From assembly GCA_016933475.1 (NCBI GenBank), contig JAFGAW010000294.1:1-35944 (forward strand): a stretch of 35,944 nt of DNA, read 5' to 3'. The notes beneath the pieces were generated by a model. The model did no database searches and was not told the DNA's origin. It worked only from the letters and a program-made list of their open reading frames with translations. Below, piece after piece: positions 6,648 to 14,789 of the stretch. Both the position numbers and the translations under genes were made by a program. Numbering within the stretch: position 1 is the stretch's first letter; each line of letters begins with the position of its first letter. This stretch comes from Thermoleophilia bacterium (GTDB taxonomy: Bacteria; Actinomycetota; Thermoleophilia; UBA2241).

Positions 6648-8654
6648 GTGAGTGCGGGCGAGCGGCGCGCAGCGGGGCCGCCGGCGGGGCCCGGCCCGGC
6701 AGGGCCGGCCCGGCGTGGCGGCCCGCCCGGACCCGGTGGGGGCCCGCCCGGTCACGCGCTCATGATGCCCGTCGCCAAGCCCAAGGACCTGAAGGGTGCG
6801 CTGCGCCGGCTGGCCGGCCTCCTGGCGAGGGAGCGGCTGCTCATCGGCGTGGTCGTCCTGCTCGCCGTCGTCAGTGTCGCGCTCGCCGTGCTCGGGCCCA
6901 AGATCCTGGGTCAAGCCACGGACATCCTCTTCGAAGGGGTCGTCAGCCGGCAGCTTCCCGCCGGCACCACGCAGGAGGAGGCCATCGCCGGACTGCGCGC
7001 CCGGGGCCAGGACCAGGTCGCCGAGATGCTCGCGAGCATGACGTTGCGCCCCGGCGAGGGTGTCGACTTCGACGCGATGGGTGTCACGTTGCTGCTGCTC
7101 GTCGGCGTCTACCTGCTCAGCGCGGTCTTCTCCTGGCTGCAGCAGTACCTCATGGCCGGCGTCGCGCAGCGCACGATGTACGAGCTGCGGCAGGCGGTCG
7201 ACGAGAAGCTCGCCCGCCTGCCGCTCAGGTACTTCGACGATCACCCGCGGGGCGACGTCCTGAGCCGCATGACCAACGACATCGACAACATCTCGCAGAC
7301 GCTGCAGCAGACGCTCACGCAGCTCATCACCGCGGCGCTCACCATAGCCGGCGTGCTGGTCATGATGCTCTGGATCAGCTGGATCCTGGCCCTGATCTCG
7401 CTGCTCGTCGTGCCGTTCTCCGTGATCGTCACGCTGTTCATCGCGAAGCGCTCCCAGAAGCAGTTCGCGGCGCAGTGGGAGCGCACCGGTGACCTCAACG
7501 GACACGTCGAGGAGACCTTCACGGGCCACAACGTGGTGAAGGTCTTCGGTCGTCAGGAGGAGGTCATCGAGGCCTTCGATGTGCAGAACGAGAAGCTGTA
7601 TCGATCGAGCTTCAGGGCGCAGTTCATCTCGGGGACGATCCAGCCCGTGATGAACTTCGTCGGCAACCTCAACTACGTGGCGGTCGCCGTGGTCGGCGGC
7701 GTCATGGTCGCCAACGGCCGCATCTCACTCGGAGATGTGCAGGCGTTCATCCAGTATTCGCGTCAGTTCACGATGCCCATCGCGCAGACGGCCAGCATCA
7801 CGAACGTGCTGCAGTCGGCGGCGGCGTCGGCTGAGCGGGTCTTCGAGCTGCTGGATGAGGCCGAGGAGGAGCCCGAGGCGGCCGAGGTCGTGAAGCTCCC
7901 TCACACCCGGGGGCACATCACCCTGCGCGACGTGTCGTTCCGCTACGTCCCCGACACCCCGCTCATCGAGCACCTCGACCTCGACGTGCCCCCGGGGCAG
8001 ACCGTCGCCATCGTCGGCCCGACCGGCGCCGGCAAGACGACGCTCGTCAACCTGCTGCTACGCTTCTACGAGCTCGACGGCGGCGCAGTGCTCATCGACG
8101 GGGTCGACTCCCGGCAGATGTCGAGGAGCGACCTGCGCCGCCTCTTCGGCATGGTGCTGCAGGACACGTGGCTCTTCACCGGCACGATCCGCGAGAACAT
8201 CGCCTACGGGCGCGAGGGCGCGAGCGCGGAGGAGATCCTCGCCGCCGCTCGCGCCGCCCGCGTCGACCACTTCGTGCGCACGCTGCCCGATGGTTACGAC
8301 ACGGTGCTCGACGACGACGCGACCAACGTGTCGGAGGGCGAAAAGCAGCTGCTCACCATCGCCCGCGCCTTCCTCGCCGACCCCGACGTCCTTATCCTCG
8401 ACGAGGCAACGAGCTCGGTCGACACGCGCACCGAGGTGCTGATCCAGGACGCGATGGCTGAGCTGATGGAGGGACGCACCAGCTTCGTGATCGCCCACCG
8501 GCTGTCGACCATCCACGGGGCCGACACGATCCTCGTGATGGACCGCGGGCGCATCGTCGAGCAGGGCACGCACGAGGAGCTGCTCGCGCGACGCGGCTTC
8601 TACCACGACCTGTACGCGAGCCAGTTCACGGAGGCCCTGGTCGAAGCGTCCTGA
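6648..8654 (+). CDS. ABC exporter half-transporter, catalytic partner
   Basis: This 668-residue half-transporter begins with a Gly/Pro-rich tail of about 45 residues, followed by AKPKDLKGALRRL and a six-helix membrane domain. The nucleotide-binding domain has Walker A GPTGAGKTT (457-465), a proper Walker B with catalytic Glu (LILDEA, E586) and the switch His (IAHR, H617). The signature is SEGEK (562-566) instead of SGGQ. Combined with the previous gene, one composite site is intact and one degenerate, as known for heterodimeric exporters. The GTG at 6648 has AGGAG 6 nt upstream; the longer frame from 6450 overlaps the first gene. The 40-bp gap to gene one supports cotranscription. Confidence 0.93.
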   Translation: MSAGERRAAGPPAGPGPAGPARRGGPPGPGGGPPGHALMMPVAKPKDLKGALRRLAGLLARERLLIGVVVLLAVVSVALAVLGPKILGQATDILFEGVVSRQLPAGTTQEEAIAGLRARGQDQVAEMLASMTLRPGEGVDFDAMGVTLLLLVGVYLLSAVFSWLQQYLMAGVAQRTMYELRQAVDEKLARLPLRYFDDHPRGDVLSRMTNDIDNISQTLQQTLTQLITAALTIAGVLVMMLWISWILALISLLVVPFSVIVTLFIAKRSQKQFAAQWERTGDLNGHVEETFTGHNVVKVFGRQEEVIEAFDVQNEKLYRSSFRAQFISGTIQPVMNFVGNLNYVAVAVVGGVMVANGRISLGDVQAFIQYSRQFTMPIAQTASITNVLQSAAASAERVFELLDEAEEEPEAAEVVKLPHTRGHITLRDVSFRYVPDTPLIEHLDLDVPPGQTVAIVGPTGAGKTTLVNLLLRFYELDGGAVLIDGVDSRQMSRSDLRRLFGMVLQDTWLFTGTIRENIAYGREGASAEEILAAARAARVDHFVRTLPDGYDTVLDDDATNVSEGEKQLLTIARAFLADPDVLILDEATSSVDTRTEVLIQDAMAELMEGRTSFVIAHRLSTIHGADTILVMDRGRIVEQGTHEELLARRGFYHDLYASQFTEALVEAS

Positions 8655-8725
8655 GCCGGGCGCCTGTCGCCACGTCCTCGCGCGACGACGCGCGGTCGCC
8701 GCGCCGCCCTCGAGCCGCGCCCGTC

Positions 8726-8741
8726 GCGGCCTTACGGCCGC
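8726..8741. terminator. Short hairpin at convergent ABC/gre junction
   Basis: GCGGCC-TTAC-GGCCGC is a perfect 6-bp stem with a 4-nt loop. The TAA stop of the minus-strand gre-like gene lies in the loop. There is no U-tract, so its strength as a terminator is doubtful. Confidence 0.35.
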
Positions 8742-9247
8742 TCGTCCTCTGGGTACTCGATCGCCAGGATGCGCAGCCGGAGGTCCCCTGCCGGGCGGCG
8801 CCACGTGACGCGGTCGCCGACGGCGGCGCCGAGGAGGGCGTCGGCCAGCGGCGAGACGTAGCTCACCTTCCCGCTCGCCAGGTCGGCCTCGTCCTCGCCG
8901 ACGATGACGAACGTGCGGTCGTCCGCGCCTGACTGCGCGACCGTGACCGCGGCGCCGAAGGCGACCTCGTCGCGCGGCTGCGCCGCAGGGTCGACGACGA
9001 TCGCGCTCTCGAGGCGCGCCGTCACATAGCGCAGGTCGCGGTCGACGTGCAGGAGCTCGTTCTCGGCGACCGCGTCGTCGCCACGTTCCAGCAGCGCCAT
9101 GCGGCGCTCCTGAAGGTCGGCCGCCTCCTGCTCGAGCTGCCGGCGGCCCGCCGGCGTGACGTAGTTGGGGTGCTCGCTGATCGGCCGCTCCGGCAGCGCA
9201 TCGGGCGGCCCGCCGTCGTCAGGCTCTTTCACGAACGCTCTGCTCAT
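8732..9247 (-). CDS. GreA/GreB-family transcription factor
   Basis: This 171-residue protein has a GreB-like opening: MSRAFVKE, a short linker, then LPERPISEHPNYVTPAGRRQ. A coiled-coil region follows (QLEQEAADLQERRMALLERG). The C-terminal FKBP-like domain (ADLASGKVSYVSPLADALLG, then GDRVTWRRPAGD) matches GreA/B. Gre factors enter the RNA polymerase secondary channel and stimulate cleavage of backtracked RNA. The coiled-coil tip seems to carry acidic residues (RGDDAVAENE). Two start codons are adjacent (GTG 9250, ATG 9247); the ATG is chosen for better spacing from GAGG. This may be a Gre-like paralogue rather than the housekeeping GreA. It is divergent from ferritin. Confidence 0.88.
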   Translation of the reverse strand: MSRAFVKEPDDGGPPDALPERPISEHPNYVTPAGRRQLEQEAADLQERRMALLERGDDAVAENELLHVDRDLRYVTARLESAIVVDPAAQPRDEVAFGAAVTVAQSGADDRTFVIVGEDEADLASGKVSYVSPLADALLGAAVGDRVTWRRPAGDLRLRILAIEYPEDERP

Positions 9248-9279
9248 CACGTCCTCGTCGCGCCGGGGTCAATGGACCA

Positions 9280-9327
9280 TACCCACTTCGCCGCCGCCGC
9301 GTGTACGCCCTGCCGTGCAAGTGGGTA
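9280..9327. promoter_or_regulatory. Long-spaced dyad TACCCACTT / AAGTGGGTA between gre and ferritin
   Basis: A perfect 9-bp inverted repeat (9280-9288 and 9319-9327) is separated by 30 nt, midway between two divergent genes. Read outward on each strand it gives AAGTGGGTA, followed by TATGGT-type (gre side) or TAGAAC-type (ferritin side) sequence. Each arm could therefore hold a -10 element of matching type (GGGTA, as in SigB-like promoters) or an operator half. Function is inferred. Confidence 0.4.
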
Positions 9328-9411
9328 GAACGAGAGCGTCCCGTGCGCCCATCCGGCTGCGGGACCTCGCGGAGCGAGACCGGGACACCCCGACGAAGAG
9401 AGGTCGATGAC

Positions 9412-9921
9412 ATGCTCGACACGAGGATGGAAGAGGCGATCAACCGTCAGATCAACGCCGAGATCTACTCCGGTTACCTGTACCTCTCGATGGCCGCGCA
9501 GTTCGCCGAGCTCGGCATGGCGGGAGGGCAGAACTGGATGACGGTGCAGTACCAGGAGGAGCTCTCCCACGCGCAGAAGCTCTTCGACTACGTGATCGAG
9601 CGTGGCGGCCGCGTGACGCTTGGTCCGATCGAGGGTCCGCAGACGGAGTGGAAGACGGGCCTCGACATGTTCGAGGAGGCCTACGCCCACGAGCAGAAGG
9701 TGACGGGGTTGATCAACGACCTCACGACGCTGGCGATCGATCTGAAGGACCACGCCACGCACAACTTCCTCCAGTGGTTCATCGCCGAGCAGGTCGAGGA
9801 GGAGGCGACGGCCAGCGACATGGTGCAGAAGTTCACCATGGCCGGCGAGCACCCGGCCGGCATGTACCAGCTCGACAAGGAGCTCGCGGCGCGCGTCTTC
9901 ACGCCGCCGGCGGCGGAGTAA
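9412..9921 (+). CDS. ftn: Ferritin (non-haem iron storage)
   Basis: This 169-residue bacterial ferritin would assemble into a 24-subunit shell that oxidises Fe(II) and stores iron in the cytosol. The four-helix core shows the ferroxidase ligands: AEIYSGYLYLSMAAQF (Glu near residue 16), QEELSHAQKLFDYV with the E-x-x-H motif, and AEQVEEEATA on the last long helix. NAEIYS with an adjacent Tyr is typical of FtnA. The start is the ATG at 9412 with an AGAGAGG site upstream. A longer frame from 9301 crosses the promoter region. Length fits the family. There is no haem-ligand Met as in bacterioferritin. A strong hairpin follows the stop. Confidence 0.95.
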   Translation: MLDTRMEEAINRQINAEIYSGYLYLSMAAQFAELGMAGGQNWMTVQYQEELSHAQKLFDYVIERGGRVTLGPIEGPQTEWKTGLDMFEEAYAHEQKVTGLINDLTTLAIDLKDHATHNFLQWFIAEQVEEEATASDMVQKFTMAGEHPAGMYQLDKELAARVFTPPAAE

Positions 9922-9966
9922 GCCGAGAGGCGAGCGCCCGCGAAGGGGGCGGCTGCGACCGAGGTC

Positions 9967-10014
9967 GATCGCGGGGCCGGGGGCCGGCGAGAGCCGGCCC
10001 CCGGCCCCGCGATC
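9967..10014. terminator. Perfect 22-bp hairpin, bidirectional terminator
   Basis: Arms 9967-9988 and 9993-10014 are exact reverse complements around a GAGA loop. The hairpin lies between the convergent ferritin and ABC-2 permease genes and touches the latter's stop codon. It is entirely GC-rich at the core with no following U-run. Confidence 0.75.
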
Positions 10015-10780
10015 ACGTCACGTCGCGGCGCATGGTCGTGTAGACGGCGGCGATGCTCACCACGGCGATGTAGCCGAGGCTGACGAGGAAGGCCTCGGGG
10101 CGCGAGAGACCGACCTCCGCTCCGGTGCTGACCGTCACGCCGCCGGTCACGACCTGCTGGAGCGCCGCGAAGGGAAGGTACTGGCCGACCGCCGGCTTCA
10201 GGCTGACGACGATGTTCTCGCCGGCCAGCGCCCAGATCAGCGTCCCCGCCACGGTCGCCGGCTGATTGCGGAAGAGCGCCCCGAGGCCCACGCCGAGAGC
10301 GGCCATGAGTCCGGCGGCCAGCAGGACGAGCGCGAGAGTCTCCGCCACCCCGTCCTCGAAGAGGAAGCTGGTCTCGAGCTCCAGGCTGCGCACCTCGTAG
10401 CCGATGATCGCGGTCAGCGTCACCAGGGAGCCGACGAGCGCCAGCACGACGATCCCGACGCCGAAACACACGAAGAGCTTCACGGCGATGACGCGGGCAC
10501 GGCGCGGAGTGACGAGGTAGCTGTAGGTGATCGTCCCGTGGCGGTACTCGTTGGTCATGCTCAGGATGCCGAAGACGAGGCCGAGCAGCGGGACGACCGT
10601 CACCCCGGTGACGAGGAAGCCGAACCCGCCGACAGTCTCGTCCTCCAGGACTTCCGCCGGGGCGAAGATCAGGATCAGGACCGCCGGGGCCAGGCCGACG
10701 AGCACGGCGGCGATGAGCAGCCCGAGGGCCGTGCGCGTGCTGCGCAGCTTCAGGAGCTCGGCGGCGACGAGGTCGATCAC
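10013..10780 (-). CDS. ABC-2 type transporter permease
   Basis: This 255-residue integral membrane protein has about six hydrophobic segments and no ATPase motifs. The layout fits the ABC-2 permease family: a short N-terminal helix with LLKLRSTRTALGLL, then the signature-like LSMTNEYRHGTITYSYLVTP. That second stretch corresponds to the conserved E-x-R-x-G-T cytosolic motif. Further helices end in YIAVVSIAAVYTT. The GTG at 10780 has AGGAGG 8 nt upstream and overlaps the ATPase stop by 4 bases (GTGA), so the two are translated together. The partner ATPase is immediately upstream. It is probably an exporter; the substrate is unknown. Confidence 0.88.
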   Translation of the reverse strand: MIDLVAAELLKLRSTRTALGLLIAAVLVGLAPAVLILIFAPAEVLEDETVGGFGFLVTGVTVVPLLGLVFGILSMTNEYRHGTITYSYLVTPRRARVIAVKLFVCFGVGIVVLALVGSLVTLTAIIGYEVRSLELETSFLFEDGVAETLALVLLAAGLMAALGVGLGALFRNQPATVAGTLIWALAGENIVVSLKPAVGQYLPFAALQQVVTGGVTVSTGAEVGLSRPEAFLVSLGYIAVVSIAAVYTTMRRDVT

Positions 10781-11676
10781 GACTCCGGCCTCCTGGTGCC
10801 GGCGATCTCGAGGAACAGGTCCTCGAGGCTCGGGCGCTCGGTGATCAGCTCGTGGAGGACGGCCCCGCACTGGTGGGCCGCCTCGCCGACCTCAGGGGCG
10901 CTGGGGCCACGGATCGCGAGCGCGTCACCGAGCCGGTTGACCGCGGCGCCGCGCTCCTCGAGGTGCCGCTGCAGGAGCTCGGCCTGCGGGCTGCGCAGTC
11001 GTACGACCGGGCTCGCGCCCGCGTCCAGCGAGGCCAAGGGCCCCCTCGCGACCAGGCGTCCTCTGCTGATGATGAGCACGTCGTCGACGGTCTGCTCGAC
11101 CTCGGCGAGCACGTGGCTCGAGACGAGGATCGTCTTGCCCTCGGCGGCCCGCGCCCGCAGGAAGGTGCGCAACCAGCGCATGCCCTCCGGGTCGAGCCCG
11201 TTCGCGGGCTCGTCGAGGAGCAGGAGGTCGGGGTCGCCGAGCAGCACGCAGGCGAGGGCGAGGCGCTGGCGCATGCCGGTGGAGTACCCTTTGACCGCGC
11301 GCCGCGCGGCGCCCTCGAGCTCGACGAGCTCGAGCACCTCGGCGACGCGCGCCGCGGGGATCCCCGAGGCGCGGGCGACGACGCCCAGGGCGTTCGCGCC
11401 CGAGCGCCCGGGGTGGAACCCCGAGGCGTCGAGCAGGGCGCCGACGCGCGTCCACGGCCGGGGCAGGTCCCGGTACCGTCCGTCGAAGACCGCGATACTG
11501 CCGGCCGTCGGGCGTACGAGGTCGACGATCATCCTCAGGGTCGTCGTCTTGCCGGCGCCGTTGGGACCGAGGAAGCCGGTGATGCTGCCCTTCTCCAGGG
11601 CGAAGGAGACGTCGTCGACGGCGAGGACGCGCTTGCCGAAGCGCTTGCTCAGGTGCTCGACGTGGACGACGGGCAT
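10777..11676 (-). CDS. ABC transporter ATP-binding protein (drug-export type)
   Basis: This 299-residue ATPase couples to the ABC-2 permease encoded directly downstream. Walker A is GPNGAGKTTT, the signature is YSTGMRQRLALA and Walker B is LLLLDEPANGLDP. The H-loop is LVSSHVLAEVE. The C-terminal ~80 residues form the small extra domain common in DrrA/CcmA-like ATPases (VVRLRSPQAELLQ, ending PSLEDLFLEIAG). The ATG at 11676 follows GGAGG with good spacing. Such pairs export antibiotics, lipids or peptides, but here there is no neighbouring regulator or biosynthetic gene to suggest which. Confidence 0.93.
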   Translation of the reverse strand: MPVVHVEHLSKRFGKRVLAVDDVSFALEKGSITGFLGPNGAGKTTTLRMIVDLVRPTAGSIAVFDGRYRDLPRPWTRVGALLDASGFHPGRSGANALGVVARASGIPAARVAEVLELVELEGAARRAVKGYSTGMRQRLALACVLLGDPDLLLLDEPANGLDPEGMRWLRTFLRARAAEGKTILVSSHVLAEVEQTVDDVLIISRGRLVARGPLASLDAGASPVVRLRSPQAELLQRHLEERGAAVNRLGDALAIRGPSAPEVGEAAHQCGAVLHELITERPSLEDLFLEIAGTRRPES

Positions 11677-11876
11677 GAGGCCTCCGGGTCGTTGCGAACC
11701 TCATGGTACCGGATGGCGGCGCGTCGGGTCGGGGCGACCGGGCAGGGTCGAGAGGGCAGGACGTGCGCGCGCCTCGGCGGCGCGCACCGAGGGCACAGTG
11801 GCGGTCCGGGGCGACGCGCGTCGGCCGACCCGGCGGCGCACGCTCACGACAGGAGCGCCGCGATCACGTCCAAGAG

Positions 11877-11892
11877 CCACCCGACCGGGTGG
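11877..11892 (-). terminator. Hairpin after the small membrane protein gene
   Basis: CCACCC-GACC-GGGTGG (6-bp stem) lies just past the stop of the minus-strand gene ending at 11904. A second, 8-bp stem (11763-11770 with 11780-11787) lies further downstream, before the ABC ATPase gene. Neither has a U-tract. Confidence 0.33.
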
Positions 11893-11903
11893 GCGGTGAC
11901 GCC

Positions 11904-12365
11904 TCAGGTGCTGCCCTGTGGCGGATCGCTCATGAAGGAGAGCCAGAAGTAGAGGCCGGCGGCGCCCATGATGAGGCCGGCGACGGCGTAGTCGAGCCGG
12001 GCCGCGCGGCGAAGGGCGCCCCAGAGGCCGAGGGCCCCGGCGGCCAGGGCGAGGACATCGAGGGCGAGGACCAGGTAGCGGCTCGTCCCCTGGGTCATCA
12101 GGAAGGGACCACCGAGCACGCCGAAGAGACCGGCCACGAGGGCGACCGGTGCGGCGCGCCCGGCCAGGGCCGCGAGCGGGCCGAGTCGTCGCTCGGCGGT
12201 GACCGCCGCTGCGAACCCGAGGTCGGGGTCGGGCGCAGGTGTACGGTCGGCCGGCGGCGCCGTTCGTCGATCGAGTGGAGGCGCCGGCGGTGGTGAGGCG
12301 TCGGGTGAGGGCGCGCCCGCGCTCGAGCGCGGGGCCTGGCCGTCGTGTCCGTCGTCGGGGGTCAC
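11904..12365 (-). CDS. Small membrane protein of unknown function
   Basis: This 153-residue protein has a disordered Pro/Ala/Asp-rich N-terminal third and then three to four hydrophobic helices: APVALVAGLFGVLGGPFLM, YLVLALDVLALAAGALGLWG and YAVAGLIMGAAGLYFWLSF. No family is recognised. The frame extends back to 12470, but GTG at 12365 is preferred because TACACT (12372-12377 on the minus strand) ends 6 nt before it. That suggests a leaderless message, and there is no Shine-Dalgarno for any start. The tail of small residues plus helices is common in uncharacterised actinobacterial membrane proteins. The gene is real by codon usage and hydrophobicity, but the start is uncertain. Confidence 0.6.
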   Translation of the reverse strand: MTPDDGHDGQAPRSSAGAPSPDASPPPAPPLDRRTAPPADRTPAPDPDLGFAAAVTAERRLGPLAALAGRAAPVALVAGLFGVLGGPFLMTQGTSRYLVLALDVLALAAGALGLWGALRRAARLDYAVAGLIMGAAGLYFWLSFMSDPPQGST

Positions 12366-12371
12366 GCGGAG

Positions 12372-12377
12372 AGTGTA
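12372..12377 (-). promoter_or_regulatory. -10 box (TACACT) for a possibly leaderless gene
   Basis: On the minus strand TACACT ends 6 nt before the GTG at 12365, and no ribosome site is present. The arrangement mirrors the rlmN and SulP starts. No convincing -35 was seen. Confidence 0.35.
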
Positions 12378-12524
12378 GCTGGAGTCGCCGGGTGGGGCCT
12401 CACCCAGCGGCGGGTTCGCGGCTTTGGCCCGAGGCGTCACCGGGCGGCGGGGCGCGGCGGGTGGGCTCACGGTGCGGGTACGGGCGCCGGTGCGGGCCCC
12501 ACCGCGTGGGAACGGCAGCCGGCG

Positions 12525-14789
12525 TCAGCCGACGACGACGATGCCCAGGTACCCGTCGACGGTCAGCGGGTCACCGGTGTGGATGAGCTCGGTGGCTCCC
12601 GGGACCCCGGTGACGCACGGGAGGCCGTACTCACGGGCGATGATCGCCCCGTGGATCAGCATGCCGCCGCGGCGCTCGACGATGCCGGCGGAGAGAGGCA
12701 CGACGAAGGTCATGCCGGGCTCGATGGCGTCGCAGACGAGGATCTCGCCCTCCTCGAAGGCGCGCAGGTCATCGGGAGAGGAGATGACGCGGGCGATGCC
12801 CACGCCGACGCCGGGCCCGGCGGGCTGGCCGACGAGCTGGCGGGCCTTGGCGACGGCGCCCGACGGCGACGCGCCTGGGCCTGCGGCGTCTGCAGCAGGC
12901 TGCGGCGCGGCGGGGTGGGGTCGCCCGAGAGGCGAGGGCAGGGCGACCGCGCGCGGCGCGAAGCGCCCGCCGGTCTCGAGACCGCGGCGCCCCATCTCCT
13001 CGAGGGCGGCCGTCAGCTGCGCCTCGATGCGGTCGAGGTAGGCGTTGTCGTCGTCGCGCAGCCGCCAGCCGGCGCGGGCCAGATCGAGGAGGCCGGCCGC
13101 GCGCTCGCGCTCGTCGTCGCCGCCGCCCGCGGCCTGGAGGTAGCGCCGCTCAAGGTCGTCGCGGTCGGGGGCCGGCATCGCCGGCCTGCGACGAGATGCT
13201 GCCGTGGCGTCTTCGACGCCGTCGCCTGGCCCCGCGGCCGACGTCGCAGGGCGATCGGCCGTGGGGCCGGTCACGGCAGCGGACGCCGCGGACCCGGCCG
13301 CCGGAGCGCTCGCCAGCCGCTCGACGACGGCGGCCATCGTCGCGCGTTCGCGCTCGCGGCCGGGAGAGCCGGGTGGCTCGAGGCCGAACTCGTCGAGGAA
13401 GGCCTCGAGCTCAAGGGCGAACGCCTCGTCGCCGGCGTCGTCGCCGGCCTCGCGCCGCAGGTGGGCGAGCCCGGCGAGAGCGGCGTTGCGGCGGGTGCTG
13501 AGCATCGGCGTGCCCGACAACAGGGCGACGAACTCGTAGGGGTCGTCGGGGCGCAGGGCGTCGTTGTAGGCCTGTCCGAAGAGGCGCACGGCGTGGGCGA
13601 AGGGGATGAAGTCACGGGTGTAGACGTCGACCCAGCCGTCGTGCGCCTGCTTGCGCCGCTCGAGCTCGGCGAGCAGGCCGCCGTCGTCGAGCTCGGCGAG
13701 TGGTACGGCGGCGAATGCAGCGGCTTCGGCGGCCATCGCCGGGAGCGCCTCCTCCTCGATGCGCCGGCGCAGCACGACCAGGCTGTCGTAGCTGCGCCGC
13801 AGGCCGAGGTAGGCGGCGCGCCCGTCGTCCTCGGCGCCGCCCGTCGTGATCGGTCGCGACTGCAGAGTGAAGAGCTCTTCGCCGCGCAGGGTCCACTCGA
13901 CGTCCTGCGGGCCGGCGAACGAGCCCTCGGCCTCGCGCGCGAGACCGTGGACGCGGTGCAGATCGTCGCCGGTGAGCGGCGGCCGGCTTCGCCGCCGGCG
14001 GGGTAGCGGCACGAGGCGCACGCCGGCCCCGGCCGGCGCCACCATTTCCTCGCGTGCCGCGGCGTGGTGCTCGAGCACCACGCCGCTGTCGCGCTCGAGC
14101 ACCCAGCGGTCGGGCTCGACCGTGCCGTCGACCAGGCCCTGGTTCAGGCCGTGGACCGCCTCGACCAGGGCCTGGTCGTCACGCTCGGGGTGGCGGCTGA
14201 AGGCGACGCCGGAGCGCTCGCCGGCGATGATCTCCTGGACCACGACCGCCATGCGGCTGCGCAGAGGGTCGAGGCCGAGCTCGCGGCGATAGAGCAGGGC
14301 CGCGTCGGACCACAGCGAGGCCCACACCAGACGGACGTGCTCGAGGATGGCGTCGAGGCCGCGCACGTTGACGTACGACTCGTGAAGGCCGGCGAACGAG
14401 GCGCCTGCCGAGTCCTCGCCCGGCGCCGACGAGCGCACGACGACCGGTCCTTCGTCGGCGCGTGGGCCCAGCGCGGCAGCCAGGGCATCGCGGAGCGTCG
14501 CCGGTAGCGGCGTCGCAAGGAACAGGTTGCGGATGCGCAGGGCGGCGTCCCAGATCTCTTCCCAGCGCATGTCGGCGACGTCCTTGCGCTCGAGCTCGAA
14601 GAGGATGCGCGCCTGCAGCGGGCCGTCGACGAAGGCCTCGTACGCCGCCGTGGTGACGACTGAGAACGGCGGCACGGCGAGGCCGGCGCGGCTGAGCTTG
14701 GCGAGCGCCAGCGCTTTGCCGCCGACGTACGGCGCCACGCGGGCGTCGACCTCGGCCGCGGGCAGGACGAGCGGCACGGGCGCGTTCAT
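12525..14789 (-). CDS. PEP-synthase-like phosphotransferase without PEP-binding barrel
   Basis: This 754-residue protein has three parts. An N-terminal ATP-grasp domain (about 1-335) shows YVGGKA (21-26), VRSSAPGEDSAGASFAG (118-134) and LQSRPI. The middle is helical (about 340-640), interrupted by an Ala/Pro-rich linker. The C-terminal swivelling phosphohistidine domain (about 660-754) has catalytic His713 in GGMLIHGAIIAREYGLP. The PEP/pyruvate TIM barrel of PpsA and PpdK is absent, as in rifampin phosphotransferase and phenylphosphate synthase. The enzyme likely moves a phosphate from ATP via His713 to an unknown acceptor bound by the middle region. The ATG at 14789 overlaps the flavin-barrel gene's stop (ATGA). 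The frame upstream of it is a shadow. Confidence 0.82.
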   Translation of the reverse strand: MNAPVPLVLPAAEVDARVAPYVGGKALALAKLSRAGLAVPPFSVVTTAAYEAFVDGPLQARILFELERKDVADMRWEEIWDAALRIRNLFLATPLPATLRDALAAALGPRADEGPVVVRSSAPGEDSAGASFAGLHESYVNVRGLDAILEHVRLVWASLWSDAALLYRRELGLDPLRSRMAVVVQEIIAGERSGVAFSRHPERDDQALVEAVHGLNQGLVDGTVEPDRWVLERDSGVVLEHHAAAREEMVAPAGAGVRLVPLPRRRRSRPPLTGDDLHRVHGLAREAEGSFAGPQDVEWTLRGEELFTLQSRPITTGGAEDDGRAAYLGLRRSYDSLVVLRRRIEEEALPAMAAEAAAFAAVPLAELDDGGLLAELERRKQAHDGWVDVYTRDFIPFAHAVRLFGQAYNDALRPDDPYEFVALLSGTPMLSTRRNAALAGLAHLRREAGDDAGDEAFALELEAFLDEFGLEPPGSPGRERERATMAAVVERLASAPAAGSAASAAVTGPTADRPATSAAGPGDGVEDATAASRRRPAMPAPDRDDLERRYLQAAGGGDDERERAAGLLDLARAGWRLRDDDNAYLDRIEAQLTAALEEMGRRGLETGGRFAPRAVALPSPLGRPHPAAPQPAADAAGPGASPSGAVAKARQLVGQPAGPGVGVGIARVISSPDDLRAFEEGEILVCDAIEPGMTFVVPLSAGIVERRGGMLIHGAIIAREYGLPCVTGVPGATELIHTGDPLTVDGYLGIVVVG

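Noticed and set aside
10538-11952. Long plus-strand frames opposite the ABC-2 operon
   Set aside because: The minus strand encodes clear Walker and permease motifs with good ribosome sites. The plus frames are Arg/Ser/Gly-rich shadows.
12345-14006. 553-codon plus-strand frame opposite the phosphotransferase
   Set aside because: It has no recognisable fold, and the composition mirrors antisense GC-rich coding sequence.
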